Shown here: piece by piece, positions 26,123-35,792 of the stretch
How the letters are laid out: every line of letters starts with the position of its first letter
How positions within the stretch are numbered: position 1 is the first letter of the stretch
From: Saccharospirillum sp039982735
GTDB lineage: Bacteria > Pseudomonadota > Gammaproteobacteria > Pseudomonadales > Natronospirillaceae
Reading direction: 5' to 3'
NCBI RefSeq assembly: GCF_039982735.1
Contig: NZ_JBDWXV010000011.1
Coordinates: forward strand, 62,001-126,000
DNA: 64,000 nucleotides
Translations under genes and position numbers: made by a program
Notes under the pieces: model-generated
What the model saw: only the letters and a program-made list of their open reading frames with translations
What the model was told of the DNA's origin: nothing
Database searches by the model: none

Positions 26123-27046
26123 TCAACCGAGGTGCGTGTTGAAAAACGCCAAAGTCCGCTCCCAGGCCAGCTCGGCGGCTGCTTCGTCATAACGGGCGGT
26201 CGAATCGTTGTGAAAACCGTGGTTGGTGTCCGGGTATATGTGAGCGGTATAGTCGACACCGTTGGCTTTCAGGGTGGCTTCATAATCCGGCCAGGTTGCG
26301 TTGACCCGGTTGTCCAGTTCGGCAAATTGCAGCATCAGCGGGGCCTTTACCTGGTCTCGGATATCTGCTTTGGCCGGGGTACCGTAAAACGGGACGCCGG
26401 CGTTTAACTGCTCTGGCATGCTTGCAGCCAGCATGTTCACGACATAGCCGCCATAGCAAAAGCCCACCGCACCCAGCTTACCGGTCGACGCTTCATGATT
26501 CTTCAAAAACTCAGCGGCGGCCATGAAGTCGGCTTCCATCTTGGCTGAGTCAAGTGACCCTTGCATGCTTCGGCCTTCGTCATCGTTGCCCGGGTAGCCA
26601 CCGAGCGGGTAGAGGGCATCCGGTGCGAAGGCGATGAAGCCCGCTTTGGCCAGACGCCGGGCCACATCTTCAATGTAGGGGTTAAGCCCGCGGTTTTCGT
26701 GAATGACAAGCACGACCGGTGCCTGGCCTTCGAGGTTGGTGGGCACCACCAGATACCCCTGGCCCTCGCCATGACCCCGGGGCGAAGGGAACCTGGTATA
26801 GGTGGCCTTGATGTCCGGGTCATTGAATGACACCTGCTCGGCTTCGGCGTAATTGGGCATCAGTGCGGCCGTCAGCGTGCCCATCGCAATGCCGGTGGCC
26901 GAAAGCGACATCAGCCGGTTCATGAAGGTGCGACGGTCGATCAGACCGTGGGCGTACTCGTCGTACCAGTCGAAGGCTTGCTGTGGAATGGATTGAGGGG
27001 GTTGGGCTGGGGTCGTCGCTAGTGCAGGGGCTGGTGTCTGTGTCAT
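26123..27046 (-). CDS. Dienelactone hydrolase family protein with Tat-type signal (YghX-like)
   Basis: A 307-residue alpha/beta hydrolase. A 37-residue N-terminal region precedes a twin-arginine motif (Arg38-Arg39 in IDRRTFMNRLM), followed by a hydrophobic stretch ending near YAEAEQ. That suggests Tat export of a folded enzyme. The core has HENRG (Glu117), the nucleophile Cys197 in GFCYGG and a His in TNHGFHN, the Cys-Asp-His set of dienelactone hydrolases. ATG 27046 follows GGAGGAGC and is preferred over an in-frame ATG 60 bases upstream. The substrate is unknown. Confidence 0.85.
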   Translation of the reverse strand: MTQTPAPALATTPAQPPQSIPQQAFDWYDEYAHGLIDRRTFMNRLMSLSATGIAMGTLTAALMPNYAEAEQVSFNDPDIKATYTRFPSPRGHGEGQGYLVVPTNLEGQAPVVLVIHENRGLNPYIEDVARRLAKAGFIAFAPDALYPLGGYPGNDDEGRSMQGSLDSAKMEADFMAAAEFLKNHEASTGKLGAVGFCYGGYVVNMLAASMPEQLNAGVPFYGTPAKADIRDQVKAPLMLQFAELDNRVNATWPDYEATLKANGVDYTAHIYPDTNHGFHNDSTARYDEAAAELAWERTLAFFNTHLG

Positions 27047-27686
27047 GAGAGCTCCTCCCGGGAGTCGGCAAATCGATTGGTGGGTGTTTCGATTTCTGTC
27101 GGACAAACTGCCATTGAACCACCGTAAACAGGCTCGATTGTTTTACGACACCGACACACCAACAGATGATAGACGCCCCTCATGACCCGGCGATATTCCA
27201 ACGTGTAAGAAGTTGGTATGGACCGCTAGCCTGCCCACCCAATGCTCAACAGCAGCGTCTTCTAGCTATAAGTCTTTGTTCGCTCTGGCGTAAATGGCGC
27301 TCTCACCGTTAGCAGTTCTAGCCTTGGTGAGTGGATGCGAACACCTTGTTCAAAAAAATAGTGAAACCGGTAGTGGTCGGCCCTTCAGCAAGATGCGTAT
27401 AGGTTGTCTCACTCTGTGTCGAACTTTGGCGAATAACAAAGGTCGTCAAATGATTGACAATACCTTTCAGCGGTTTCTGTTGAATAGTGACGGTTTTGCC
27501 ACACTGCTGGTTAAAACGTCATCAATAGACGGTCGTAATGGGTCACTGAAAAGAGAATGGGGCGGTCGGAGCGGAGTTCGGAGACTCACAGGTAAAGTTG
27601 CTATTTTTGGAGCCAGATCACGCATATGGTCCGGGTTGAAAAAAGTGCGTCGCTGGCGCAGTGCAGTAAACAATGAGGTGGTAGAA
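27047..27686. other. 640-base spacer before the first chemoreceptor
   Basis: No convincing gene is present. A frame joined to the chemoreceptor stays open from 27294, but its text looks non-coding (arginine-rich, no family pattern). TAAA at 27593 followed 15 bases later by GCC (27612) is a faint sigma-28-like spacing, as used by motility genes. GCGGAGTTCGGAG at 27571-27583 resembles the end motif of the four-copy repeat and could be a remnant. Confidence 0.4.
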
Positions 27687-29375
27687 ATGGGATTGATTAA
27701 GCTGTTCTCCCAGATGTCGGTACGAAGGCGTTTGGTCATTGGGTTCGGCCTGGTATTGGCGGTCATGCTCGCAATTACCGTGATCGGTGTGCGTAATGTG
27801 CAAACCATTGATCAGGGGCTAACGGCCATCACCGATCAAAACTCGGTGAAACAACGCTACGCTATTAATTTTAGGGGCAGTGTGCACGACCGTGCCATCG
27901 CCATTCGCGATGTGGTTCTGGCGCCTGACACGGCCGCTTTGAATGAAGAAATTGCGATTATCGAGCGGCTTGAACGCTTTTATCAGGAGAGTGCTGGCCC
28001 GCTGAACCGGTTATTGAACAATGGTGGTGATGTGTCCGCCAGTGAGCGTCAACTGCTCAGCCGCATTCAAGCCGTTGAACAACGCACAGAACCGCTGATT
28101 TCAGAGGTTATTGACCTGCGGCAAGCCGGCCAGCGCGAGGCAGCCGAACAACTCATGCTGACTGAAGCCAAGCCCGCCTTCATCGACTGGCTGGCATCAA
28201 TTAACGCCTTCATTGACTATCAGGAAGCGCAAAGCCAGGCCATTACTGATGACATCCGTGAAGGTGCGGCAGGGTTCACAGCCTTTATGCTGTTGCTGAC
28301 CGGGCTCGCCATTTTGTTCGGCATTGTGCTGGCGATCCTGATTGAACGCAGCCTGAAAGTCTCGTTGGGCGGTGAACCGCGCGAAGTGGCCGATATTTTG
28401 TCGAAGGTTCAGGAAGGCGATCTGAGCCAGAAGATCCGTACCTCACCGGAAGGCAGCGTGCTCTATTCAGTGCAACTGATGCAGAATCGGCTGGGTGAAG
28501 TGGTGACCAATATCGTGAACGCCTCACAGCAACTGGGCAAAGAAGCGGTTGTGTTGTCCCGGGAGTCCAGCGATGCACTGACGATGGCAGAGCAGCAGGG
28601 CGAGTCGACGAACGATGCTGCCAATCGCCTGGAAACCATGCGCCAAAGTGTGCTGCATACCGCTGAATTGCTCGAAGATACGGAAGAAAACTCGTCGAAG
28701 ACGGTTGAGCAATCTGAATCCGGTCGTCGGTTGATTGCCGAGACGGCGATAGAAATTCGTAAGGTATCGGATGTGGTGCACGCGGCGGTTGATCAAATTC
28801 GTCAGCTGGAAGCCCGTACCGGCGAGATTGCCAACATAGCCGGTGTGATCAACGGTATTTCCGAGCAAACCAATTTGCTGGCGCTTAACGCGGCTATCGA
28901 GGCTGCTCGCGCTGGCGAATCCGGCCGTGGGTTCGCCGTGGTGGCCGATGAAGTGCGCACTCTGGCGCAGCGCACCGGCGATGCCACTGGCCAGATCGAA
29001 TCGATGCTGGGACAGATTCGCAAGGAGACGCAGGCATCGGTGAATGCCATGGAATCAACCTTGCCGCAAATCGAGCATGGTTTGTCATTGAGTGAATCGT
29101 CCAATGAAGTGCTGACAACCATCGATAATCAGGCGAATGATTCGCTGAAAAAAGTTCGGCAGATCGTCGAAGTCATTCGCGTGCAGGTTGGCGACATCAA
29201 CGAACTGGTCGCGTCGATGGAAGGCGTTACTGAGAGTTCTGGCAAATCGATCACCGCCCTGAAGGCGAATCAGAATGCGGTTAACACTCTGAACGGGCTC
29301 GCGGCTGACCTGGAAGGGGAGGTCGAGGTTTTTCAGGTGCCGGTGGACAACCGGTCAGTTAAAAAAGTGCGATAA
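27687..29375 (+). CDS. Methyl-accepting chemotaxis protein
   Basis: A 562-residue chemoreceptor. Helix TM1 (about 15-35, RLVIGFGLVLAVMLAITVIG) is followed by a periplasmic four-helix-bundle type ligand domain (about 40-195) and TM2 (196-219). HAMP follows (about 220-275, with GDLSQKI), then the signalling domain whose hairpin tip ISEQTNLLALNAAIEAARAG and FAVVADEVRTLAQRT lies at about 391-428. No CheR-docking pentapeptide is seen at the C-terminus. ATG 27687 follows GAGGTGG and puts TM1 at the expected place. The ligand is unknown. Confidence 0.9.
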   Translation: MGLIKLFSQMSVRRRLVIGFGLVLAVMLAITVIGVRNVQTIDQGLTAITDQNSVKQRYAINFRGSVHDRAIAIRDVVLAPDTAALNEEIAIIERLERFYQESAGPLNRLLNNGGDVSASERQLLSRIQAVEQRTEPLISEVIDLRQAGQREAAEQLMLTEAKPAFIDWLASINAFIDYQEAQSQAITDDIREGAAGFTAFMLLLTGLAILFGIVLAILIERSLKVSLGGEPREVADILSKVQEGDLSQKIRTSPEGSVLYSVQLMQNRLGEVVTNIVNASQQLGKEAVVLSRESSDALTMAEQQGESTNDAANRLETMRQSVLHTAELLEDTEENSSKTVEQSESGRRLIAETAIEIRKVSDVVHAAVDQIRQLEARTGEIANIAGVINGISEQTNLLALNAAIEAARAGESGRGFAVVADEVRTLAQRTGDATGQIESMLGQIRKETQASVNAMESTLPQIEHGLSLSESSNEVLTTIDNQANDSLKKVRQIVEVIRVQVGDINELVASMEGVTESSGKSITALKANQNAVNTLNGLAADLEGEVEVFQVPVDNRSVKKVR

Positions 29376-29386
29376 GGTTCATGAGT

Positions 29387-29424
29387 AAAAAAGGCGGCTG
29401 TCCGTTAGGGCAGCCGCCTTTTTT
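29387..29424. terminator. Bidirectional rho-independent terminator
   Basis: AAGGCGGCTG and CAGCCGCCTT form a 10-base perfect stem with a 10-base loop, flanked by an A-run on the left and a T-run on the right. It serves the chemoreceptor gene ending at 29375 and, on the other strand, the serine hydrolase ending at 29435. Confidence 0.9.
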
Positions 29425-29434
29425 GTGTTGTCAC

Positions 29435-30466
29435 TCAGGAATCACGGACCGCAGGCACAACCTGCTGACTGACCAGGCGATGCAACTGGTCGCGATAACC
29501 ACTGCGGCCTGAAGGTTCGTTTTCCTCAGAGGTGATGGCGATGGTCAGCTCCAGCTCGGGCAAAACGTAGATCATCTGACCACCGTACCCCCAGCCATAG
29601 TAGCCATCGACGCCGGAAAAGGTTTGTATAAACCAGCCATAGCCGTACCCGCCGCGATGAAATCGGGACCGGGTACGTCGTTCCCAGCTTTCGTCAATCC
29701 ACTCTTGCGACAGCAGTTGCTCTCCGTCTTCCGTCTGGCCATTCCGGCGAAAGAGTTCACCCAGTGCCAGCAGCGATTCCGGTGTCATACCCACCTGGTT
29801 GCCACCCATGGGAATGCCCTGGGGGTCTTTCAGCCAACTATCGACGCGGATACCGGCCGGTGCCAGCCAACGGTTGGCCAGGCTGTGCGTGGACTCTCCG
29901 GCTTCACGCATCAGAATCGCCGATAGCAGGTGGGTACTGCCGGTTGAATATTGCATGTCGCCGCCAGGTTCTTCCTCGAACGGGCGTGACAGAGCATTTT
30001 TCACCCAGTTATCGCTGACCACCCAGGCGCCGTAATTCCGCCCAGAGGTGCGTTCCAGTCCAGCCTGCATCGACAATAAATGGCCAATGGTAATGTCGTT
30101 TAACCGCGGGTCGGGGTTCTCTGGAAGCTGGTCTTGCAGCAGGGGCGCGATGGGTTGATCAACGCCGTCTAGAATGCCCTTGTCGATGGCTATGCCGACC
30201 AACGTAGCGACCAGTGTCTTTGACGCTGACTTGATGTTGGTGGAGGCAGACAGGCTAGCCCCATTGTAAGCCTCGGCCCAGATGATCTCGCCCTGATGGG
30301 CGATATGGATGGTTTTCAGGGTAGCTAACGATCCGGTTGCCGATTGCAGACCGGATCTGAGTGCAGCGCTGTCGACCGCAAAAGCCGGTGCGGATGCCAG
30401 CAGTGTGATGGTCAGGGTTGTCAGAGTGCGAGCCGGAACAGGTACTCCGAACGACAGTAATTGCAT
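29435..30466 (-). CDS. Beta-lactamase-family serine hydrolase (class C-like)
   Basis: A 343-residue secreted serine hydrolase. The signal peptide ends near SAPAFA at residue 30, so it is periplasmic. The SxxK catalytic motif is SASK (Ser80 to Lys83), the Y-x-N-like motif appears as MQYSTGS, and the region after GGYGYGWF replaces the KTG box. Proteins like this are usually esterases or peptidases and not resistance enzymes. ATG 30466 follows AGGAAGG. It ends against the shared terminator at 29387-29424. Confidence 0.82.
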   Translation of the reverse strand: MQLLSFGVPVPARTLTTLTITLLASAPAFAVDSAALRSGLQSATGSLATLKTIHIAHQGEIIWAEAYNGASLSASTNIKSASKTLVATLVGIAIDKGILDGVDQPIAPLLQDQLPENPDPRLNDITIGHLLSMQAGLERTSGRNYGAWVVSDNWVKNALSRPFEEEPGGDMQYSTGSTHLLSAILMREAGESTHSLANRWLAPAGIRVDSWLKDPQGIPMGGNQVGMTPESLLALGELFRRNGQTEDGEQLLSQEWIDESWERRTRSRFHRGGYGYGWFIQTFSGVDGYYGWGYGGQMIYVLPELELTIAITSEENEPSGRSGYRDQLHRLVSQQVVPAVRDS

Positions 30467-30545
30467 GCAGCCTTCCTGTAAAACGTGATTCTTTGATACG
30501 CACACCACGCCGGCTTTGGTTCAGTTGCACCGGCGTATGCGTTGA

Positions 30546-32549
30546 TCAGGTTAACTGGAATCGGCCCACCAGTGCGGTTTGGTTTCGGGCCAGTTCGCGC
30601 AGTTGCTGGCTGTTGCTGGCCGCCTGGCGGGCCGTTTCAGCCAGGGATTCCGCCATATCGGAAATATGTACCACGTTTTCGGTGACTTCACGGGCCACGG
30701 CACTTTGCTCTTCCGACGCCGTCGCGATGGAATGGCTCATGTCGTTAATGTCTGCCAGGCGTTTGACCATGGCCGCCAGTGAGTCGCCGGTCTGTTGAGA
30801 CTGGCTGGCCGAGGCCTGCGCCAGTGACTGATTGCTCGACATAATGGCGACGGCCTGTTCGGATTGCTGCTGTAACCGGTCAATCATCACACGAATGTCG
30901 TTTGCCGACTGTTGTGACCGGGTCGCCAGCGTGCGGACCTCGTCGGCCACCACGGCGAAGCCCCGGCCCTGCTCGCCGGCCCGGGCGGCTTCAATCGCGG
31001 CATTCAGCGCCAGCAGGTTGGTTTGCTCGGCGATGGCCTGAATGACATCGAGTATGGTGGCCACCTGCTGGCTTTCATCCCGCAGGGTCTCAATCACCGT
31101 TTTGGCGTGCGCCTGGGAGTCGTTCAATTGCCGCGCCGAGTCAATGTTTTGCGTCATGCTGGCCATGTTCTGCTCGGCCGACTCCGTCACTTCAGACACT
31201 TCGGTGCGTGTGCGCTCCGCATTGGCGGCCACTTCCTGAATGGCGCTTTCCATTTCGGTGATGGCCGTGGCCACTGACTGGGTCTGCTCCTGCTGTTGCT
31301 CGACACTGGCACGCGTGGTTGCGCTGACTTCCGACGTACTGGCCGACAATTCAGCCACCTGCTCGGAAGACGTCCGGATGTCGCGAATGACATCGCTGAG
31401 CCGGTCGGCCAGGGTATTCACGTTGCGGGCAATCTGTCCTATTTCGTCACTGGAGGTGTGTTTGATGCGTTCGCCCAGATGGCCCTGTGCCAACTGGTCC
31501 AGCACGGCCAGGGTTTCGGCCATGGGCTTGCGAATTGAGCGGACGATGGAAAACCCGATGAGCACCGATATGACCAGCGCCATCACCAGCAAGCCCAGGG
31601 TGATGGCAATAGCCCGGGTGGCCATGGCATTGCCTTCCTGGGTGGCCCGCGCCGACACACTGCGCGTTGTGCCGACCAGGCTGTCCAGTGCGGTGAGGTT
31701 GGAATCCATGGTGTCGTTCAGTTCAAGCAGAACCAGGGTGCTTTGCTCGTTCAGTTCAACATAGCGCTTGTGGCTTTGAAACAACCCCGATTCGCCGGCA
31801 ATGGCGGAGCGTAACAGATCGATATAGTCATTGGTGTCGGCGGCATAGCGGGCAAAATTCGATTCGATCGATTCCGCCTTGGCGTTCAGCTGTTCCAGAG
31901 TTGTGGTTAACTGGGACTCGATTTCGCCCATGCGTTCGGAAGAATTGATCGCCAGCGCCCGCTGCAGGTAGGCCTGAGCGCCCTCAGCCTGGGAAACGAT
32001 GTAATCGATTTCCCATTGCAGACCCGAATCCCCCTGAGCAGTGGCCCGGGAACCAATGGCGTTCAGATCCCCGGTAAAGAATATCCATTCATCGTCAAAT
32101 TGCTGGGCTTGCTCCAGAGCGTTCAGGCGGGCCTGCACCCGCTGATTCTGCAGCGCCAAATGGTTAGCGCCGGTTGCGAAGAGCGAGTCAGCCAGGGGTT
32201 GGCTGGCAGCCAGTTGATCACGAATGTCCGGATAGGCTTCGAGCCGTTGCATTAGGCTCTGAAACAGGCTGTCGTAACCGTTGCGCGCGCTACTGAACTG
32301 GCTTTCAAGCAGGGTTCTGCGCTCTGCATCGTCGGCATTGGCGTGCAGGATAACCGCCCGGTTCGCCTCCTGAAGGGTGTTACGCAGCCGGTTGGTATCG
32401 TCCAGCAAGGGGCCCAACTGACCTGACGTCAGCTCCAGTTGTCCGGCCAGACGGTTTTCAACGACCAGCGAGTAGAGCGTAATCATCGAAAACAAGATCA
32501 GCAGAGTGGTAAAACCGGCAATAACCCGGGCAATCAGGGACAGCTTCAT
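30546..32549 (-). CDS. Methyl-accepting chemotaxis protein
   Basis: A 667-residue chemoreceptor with TM1 (about 8-30), a long helical periplasmic domain (about 31-310) rich in Glu, Gln and Ala that resembles a helical-bimodular sensor, and TM2 near 312-335 (ITLGLLVMALVISVLIGF). HAMP follows (GHLGERIKHTSSDEIGQIA), then the cytoplasmic methylation and signalling region with tip AIAEQTNLLALNAAIEAARAGEQ and FAVVADEVRTLATRSQ. The ligand is unknown and no CheR tail is present. It is transcribed toward the serine hydrolase gene, with 79 bases between. Confidence 0.9.
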   Translation of the reverse strand: MKLSLIARVIAGFTTLLILFSMITLYSLVVENRLAGQLELTSGQLGPLLDDTNRLRNTLQEANRAVILHANADDAERRTLLESQFSSARNGYDSLFQSLMQRLEAYPDIRDQLAASQPLADSLFATGANHLALQNQRVQARLNALEQAQQFDDEWIFFTGDLNAIGSRATAQGDSGLQWEIDYIVSQAEGAQAYLQRALAINSSERMGEIESQLTTTLEQLNAKAESIESNFARYAADTNDYIDLLRSAIAGESGLFQSHKRYVELNEQSTLVLLELNDTMDSNLTALDSLVGTTRSVSARATQEGNAMATRAIAITLGLLVMALVISVLIGFSIVRSIRKPMAETLAVLDQLAQGHLGERIKHTSSDEIGQIARNVNTLADRLSDVIRDIRTSSEQVAELSASTSEVSATTRASVEQQQEQTQSVATAITEMESAIQEVAANAERTRTEVSEVTESAEQNMASMTQNIDSARQLNDSQAHAKTVIETLRDESQQVATILDVIQAIAEQTNLLALNAAIEAARAGEQGRGFAVVADEVRTLATRSQQSANDIRVMIDRLQQQSEQAVAIMSSNQSLAQASASQSQQTGDSLAAMVKRLADINDMSHSIATASEEQSAVAREVTENVVHISDMAESLAETARQAASNSQQLRELARNQTALVGRFQLT

Positions 32550-32755
32550 AGTGTTGATCCAAAACCTGATAGGGCCGGCCGTGACCGGGCACCGTTGAAC
32601 GTGTGAGAACTGTGATTATGCCGTTATTTGATCGATCGGTCAGTTATTGTTCTGTGACAATTTTGTTGACCTGGTATGGAAGGTATCGGCCAGGCCGCGC
32701 GAGGGTTTAGGGGTGATGGACATTGTGAGGATCGAATGTAGAGAGTGTTGATCAC

Positions 32756-32794
32756 AAAATACGCCGGATCAATCCCCAATGGGGTGATCCGGCG
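32756..32794 (-). terminator. Rho-independent terminator of the gatCAB operon
   Basis: Nine-base arms CGCCGGATC and GATCCGGCG surround an inner CCCC-GGGG pairing. On the minus strand this is followed by TATTTTGT. It begins nine bases after the gatB stop. Confidence 0.75.
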
Positions 32795-32802
32795 CTGACC
32801 GG

Positions 32803-34236
32803 TCAGCCTTGCAGCTTGTTTTTCAGAATATCATTCACCTGGGCCGGATTGGCCTGGCCTTTGGAGGCTTTCATCACCTGGCCGACAAAAAAGCCAAACA
32901 GTTTGTCCTTGCCACTGCGGTAATCGGCCACCTGGGCGGGGTTGTTGGCGATCACCTCGTCGATCATCGCCTCGATGGCGCCAGAATCGCTGACCTGTTT
33001 CAGGCCCTGTGCCTCGATGATTTCGTCGGCCGACCCTTCACCCCGGAACATGGCTTCGAACACGGTTTTGGCGATCTTGTTGGAGACGGTGTTGTCCTGA
33101 ATGCGTTGTATCAGCAAGCCGAGGTTCGCCGCTGAGACCGGGCTGTCGGCGATGTCCTGTTCATGGCGGTTCAACTGGCCGGCCAGCTCACCCATGCACC
33201 AGTTGGCGGCCAGCTTGGCGTCTTTGGTGACGTCGACCACGGCCTCGAAATAATCGGCCATGGCGCGGCTGGCGGCCAGTACCGTGGCATCGTAGTCGGA
33301 AAGGCCGTAATCGGCCTTGAACCGCTGAATTTTGGCATCCGGCAGTTCCGGCAGGTGGTCTTTTACGTCCTGAATGTAAGCGTCGTCAATCTCGACCGGC
33401 AGCAGGTCGGGTTCGGGGAAATAGCGATAATCGTTGGCGAACTCTTTCGAGCGCATGCTGCGGGTTTCGTTCTTGTCGGCATCGTACAGCCGGGTTTCCT
33501 GGGTAACCGTGCCGCCGTCTTCGATGACATCGATGTGGCGCTGAACCTCAACGTTGATCGCTTTTTCAACAAACTTGAAGGAGTTAATGTTCTTGATTTC
33601 GGTCCGGGTGCCGAATTCTGTCTGGCCTTTGGGCCGAACCGAGACGTTGGCGTCACAGCGCAGGCTGCCTTCGGCCATGTTGCCGTCGGAAATGCCGATG
33701 TAGGTGACGATGCTGTGAATCTTCTTCAGGTAGGCCACTGCCTCCTTGGCCGAACGCATGTCCGGTTCGGAGACGATCTCCAGCAATGGCGTGCCGGCCC
33801 GGTTCAGGTCGATGCCGGTCATGCCTTCGAAATCTTCATGCAGGGATTTACCGGCATCTTCTTCCAGGTGCGCCCGGGTCACGCCGATGGTGCGGGTGCT
33901 GCCGTCGTCGAGCACGATGTCGACTTCGCCCAGCCCGACGATGGGGTCATCCATCTGGGTGATCTGATAGCCTTTGGGCAGATCGGGGTAAAAATAGTTC
34001 TTGCGGTCGAACACCGAGCGCTTGCCAATGTGCGCATCGATTGCCAGGCCAAAGGCGACGGCCTTGCGCAGGGCGTTTTCGTTGAACACCGGCAGGGCGC
34101 CGGGCATGGCCAGATCGACCAGACTCGCCTGGGTGTTGGGCTCAGCGCCGTACTGGGTACTGGAGCCGGAGAATATCTTGGATCGGGTTGAAAGCTGAAC
34201 GTGTATTTCCAGCCCGATTACGGTTTCCCATTCCAT
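32803..34236 (-). CDS. gatB: Asp/Glu-tRNA(Asn/Gln) amidotransferase subunit B
   Basis: A 477-residue subunit of the GatCAB amidotransferase, which corrects Glu-tRNA(Gln) and Asp-tRNA(Asn) by amidation. It carries the GatB signature WETVIGLEIHVQLSTRSKIF at the start, PALP-type segments DLAMPGALPVFN and NRAGTPLLEIVSEPD, and a C-terminal YqeY-like tail (about 330-477, with GFFVGQVMKASKGQANP). ATG 34236 follows AGAGGAC. It is the last gene of gatC-gatA-gatB, in front of a terminator. Confidence 0.95.
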   Translation of the reverse strand: MEWETVIGLEIHVQLSTRSKIFSGSSTQYGAEPNTQASLVDLAMPGALPVFNENALRKAVAFGLAIDAHIGKRSVFDRKNYFYPDLPKGYQITQMDDPIVGLGEVDIVLDDGSTRTIGVTRAHLEEDAGKSLHEDFEGMTGIDLNRAGTPLLEIVSEPDMRSAKEAVAYLKKIHSIVTYIGISDGNMAEGSLRCDANVSVRPKGQTEFGTRTEIKNINSFKFVEKAINVEVQRHIDVIEDGGTVTQETRLYDADKNETRSMRSKEFANDYRYFPEPDLLPVEIDDAYIQDVKDHLPELPDAKIQRFKADYGLSDYDATVLAASRAMADYFEAVVDVTKDAKLAANWCMGELAGQLNRHEQDIADSPVSAANLGLLIQRIQDNTVSNKIAKTVFEAMFRGEGSADEIIEAQGLKQVSDSGAIEAMIDEVIANNPAQVADYRSGKDKLFGFFVGQVMKASKGQANPAQVNDILKNKLQG

Positions 34237-34331
34237 CTTTGGGTCCTCTGCTGGCAGCGGGCGCTGGGGCCTGCTGCTCACGTGCGATTAACGGATGCGT
34301 GCGTGTCGTTCAATTGGCTCAAAAACCAGTC

Positions 34332-35780
34332 TCAGAGTGCCGGTGCTTGCTGATGCCAGTCGGTTACCTGCTGGTACTGGTGGCCGATGTTCAGCAAATG
34401 ACTCTCCTCGAAATAATTACCGATTAGCTGCAGGCCCACCGGTAGCCCACCAACCTGGCCACAGGGCAGGGCCAGGGCGGGCAGGCCAGCCAGGTTGGTC
34501 GACAGCGTATAAATATCTTCCAGGTACATGGCCACCGGGTCGTTGCTTTTCTCTCCCAGCGTCCAGGCCGGTGAGGGCGTGGTGGGGGCGAGAATGACAT
34601 CGACGTCCTTAAAACCCGTCTGGAAATCGTCGCGTATCAGGCGGCGCAGTTGCTGGGCTTTCTTGTAGTAGGCATCGTAGTAGCCGGCCGACAATGCGTA
34701 GGTACCGACCAGAATCCGGCGCTGAACTTCCGCGCCAAAGCCTTCGGCGCGGCTGCGCTTATACAGATCTTCGAGATCCACCGGGTCTTTGCAGCGGTAA
34801 CCGTAGCGGACGCCGTCGTAGCGTGACAGGTTGGTCGAGGCTTCAGCTGGGGCAATGATGTAATAGGCCGGAATCGACAGCTCGGTGCGAGGCAGTGAGA
34901 TTTCCTTGACCGTTGCACCGAGTTTTTCCAACTCGCTGACCGCGGCCATCACGGCGGCCCGGATGCCGTCGTTCAGACCATCACCGAAATACTCTTTCGG
35001 TAAACCGATACGCAGGCCCGCCAGGGGTTCGTTCAGGCGCGCCTGATAATCGTCTACGGGCCGGTTCATGCTGGTAGAGTCTTTCGGGTCAAAGCCGGCA
35101 ATGGCGTTCAGCATCAGCGCCGCATCTTCGGCCGTTTGCGTCATCGGGCCGCCGCAATCGAGCGATGAGCCGTAGGCGATCATGCCCCAGCGCGAAACCC
35201 TGCCATAGGTCGGCTTCAGGCCGGTAATGCCGGTGAATGCAGCTGGCTGGCGTATGGAGCCGCCGGTATCGGTACCGGTGGCCGCCGCCGCCAGACGCGC
35301 TGCCACAGCCGTTGCCGAGCCGCCCGAGGAGCCTCCGGGCACGGTGTCCCGGTTCCAGGGGTTGCGGGTCGGGCCGTAGTGGCTGGATTCGGTGGAAGAC
35401 CCCATCGCAAATTCATCGAGGTTGGTTTTACCAAGCATGACCGCACCAGCATCGGCGAGGCGAGCGGTTACCGTCGACTCATAGGGCGCGATAAAGTTGT
35501 CGAGCATGCGTGAACCACAGCTGGTGCGCACGCCCTGGGTGCAAAAAATGTCTTTGTGAGCGATCGGCAGCCCCGTCAGCGAACTGGCATTGCCGGCGGC
35601 GCGGTGCTCATCGGCCGTGGCCGCCTGAGCCAGGGCTATGTCGTCGGTGACGCTAATATAGGCGTTGAGGTCGGCATTGTGCTGCCGGATGCGCTCCAGG
35701 TAGGCCTGTGTCAGCTCCACGCTGCTGAAATCGCCCCGGGCCAGACCGGCGGCGAGCTGGGTCAGTGTTTTATCTAACAT
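34332..35780 (-). CDS. gatA: Asp/Glu-tRNA(Asn/Gln) amidotransferase subunit A
   Basis: A 482-residue amidase-signature enzyme that releases ammonia from glutamine for the GatB reaction. The catalytic triad region is visible: Lys in LPIAHKDIFCT (about 77), the cis-Ser/Ser segment TVPGGSSGGSATAVAARLAA with the GGSSGGS motif near 150-156, and TDTGGSIRQPAAF. LPIAHKD and GLKPTYGRVSR fit GatA. It is 12 bases after gatC and 95 bases before gatB. Confidence 0.95.
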   Translation of the reverse strand: MLDKTLTQLAAGLARGDFSSVELTQAYLERIRQHNADLNAYISVTDDIALAQAATADEHRAAGNASSLTGLPIAHKDIFCTQGVRTSCGSRMLDNFIAPYESTVTARLADAGAVMLGKTNLDEFAMGSSTESSHYGPTRNPWNRDTVPGGSSGGSATAVAARLAAAATGTDTGGSIRQPAAFTGITGLKPTYGRVSRWGMIAYGSSLDCGGPMTQTAEDAALMLNAIAGFDPKDSTSMNRPVDDYQARLNEPLAGLRIGLPKEYFGDGLNDGIRAAVMAAVSELEKLGATVKEISLPRTELSIPAYYIIAPAEASTNLSRYDGVRYGYRCKDPVDLEDLYKRSRAEGFGAEVQRRILVGTYALSAGYYDAYYKKAQQLRRLIRDDFQTGFKDVDVILAPTTPSPAWTLGEKSNDPVAMYLEDIYTLSTNLAGLPALALPCGQVGGLPVGLQLIGNYFEESHLLNIGHQYQQVTDWHQQAPAL

Positions 35781-35792
35781 GTCGGGTCTGGC

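Noticed and set aside
27294..27686. Extended N-terminus of the first chemoreceptor (131 extra codons), including a lipobox-like LVSGC
   Set aside because: The text is arginine-rich without family similarity, the domain order is complete from ATG 27687, and that ATG has a good GAGGTGG site. The lipobox-like match is likely chance.
33163..34191. Long open frame antisense to gatB
   Set aside because: It is a mirror of a strongly conserved gene in a GC-rich codon pattern, has no ribosome site and no recognisable domain. The same holds for 36535-37656 (mreB), 40067-41263 (rng) and 58487-59500 (sugar phosphorylase).
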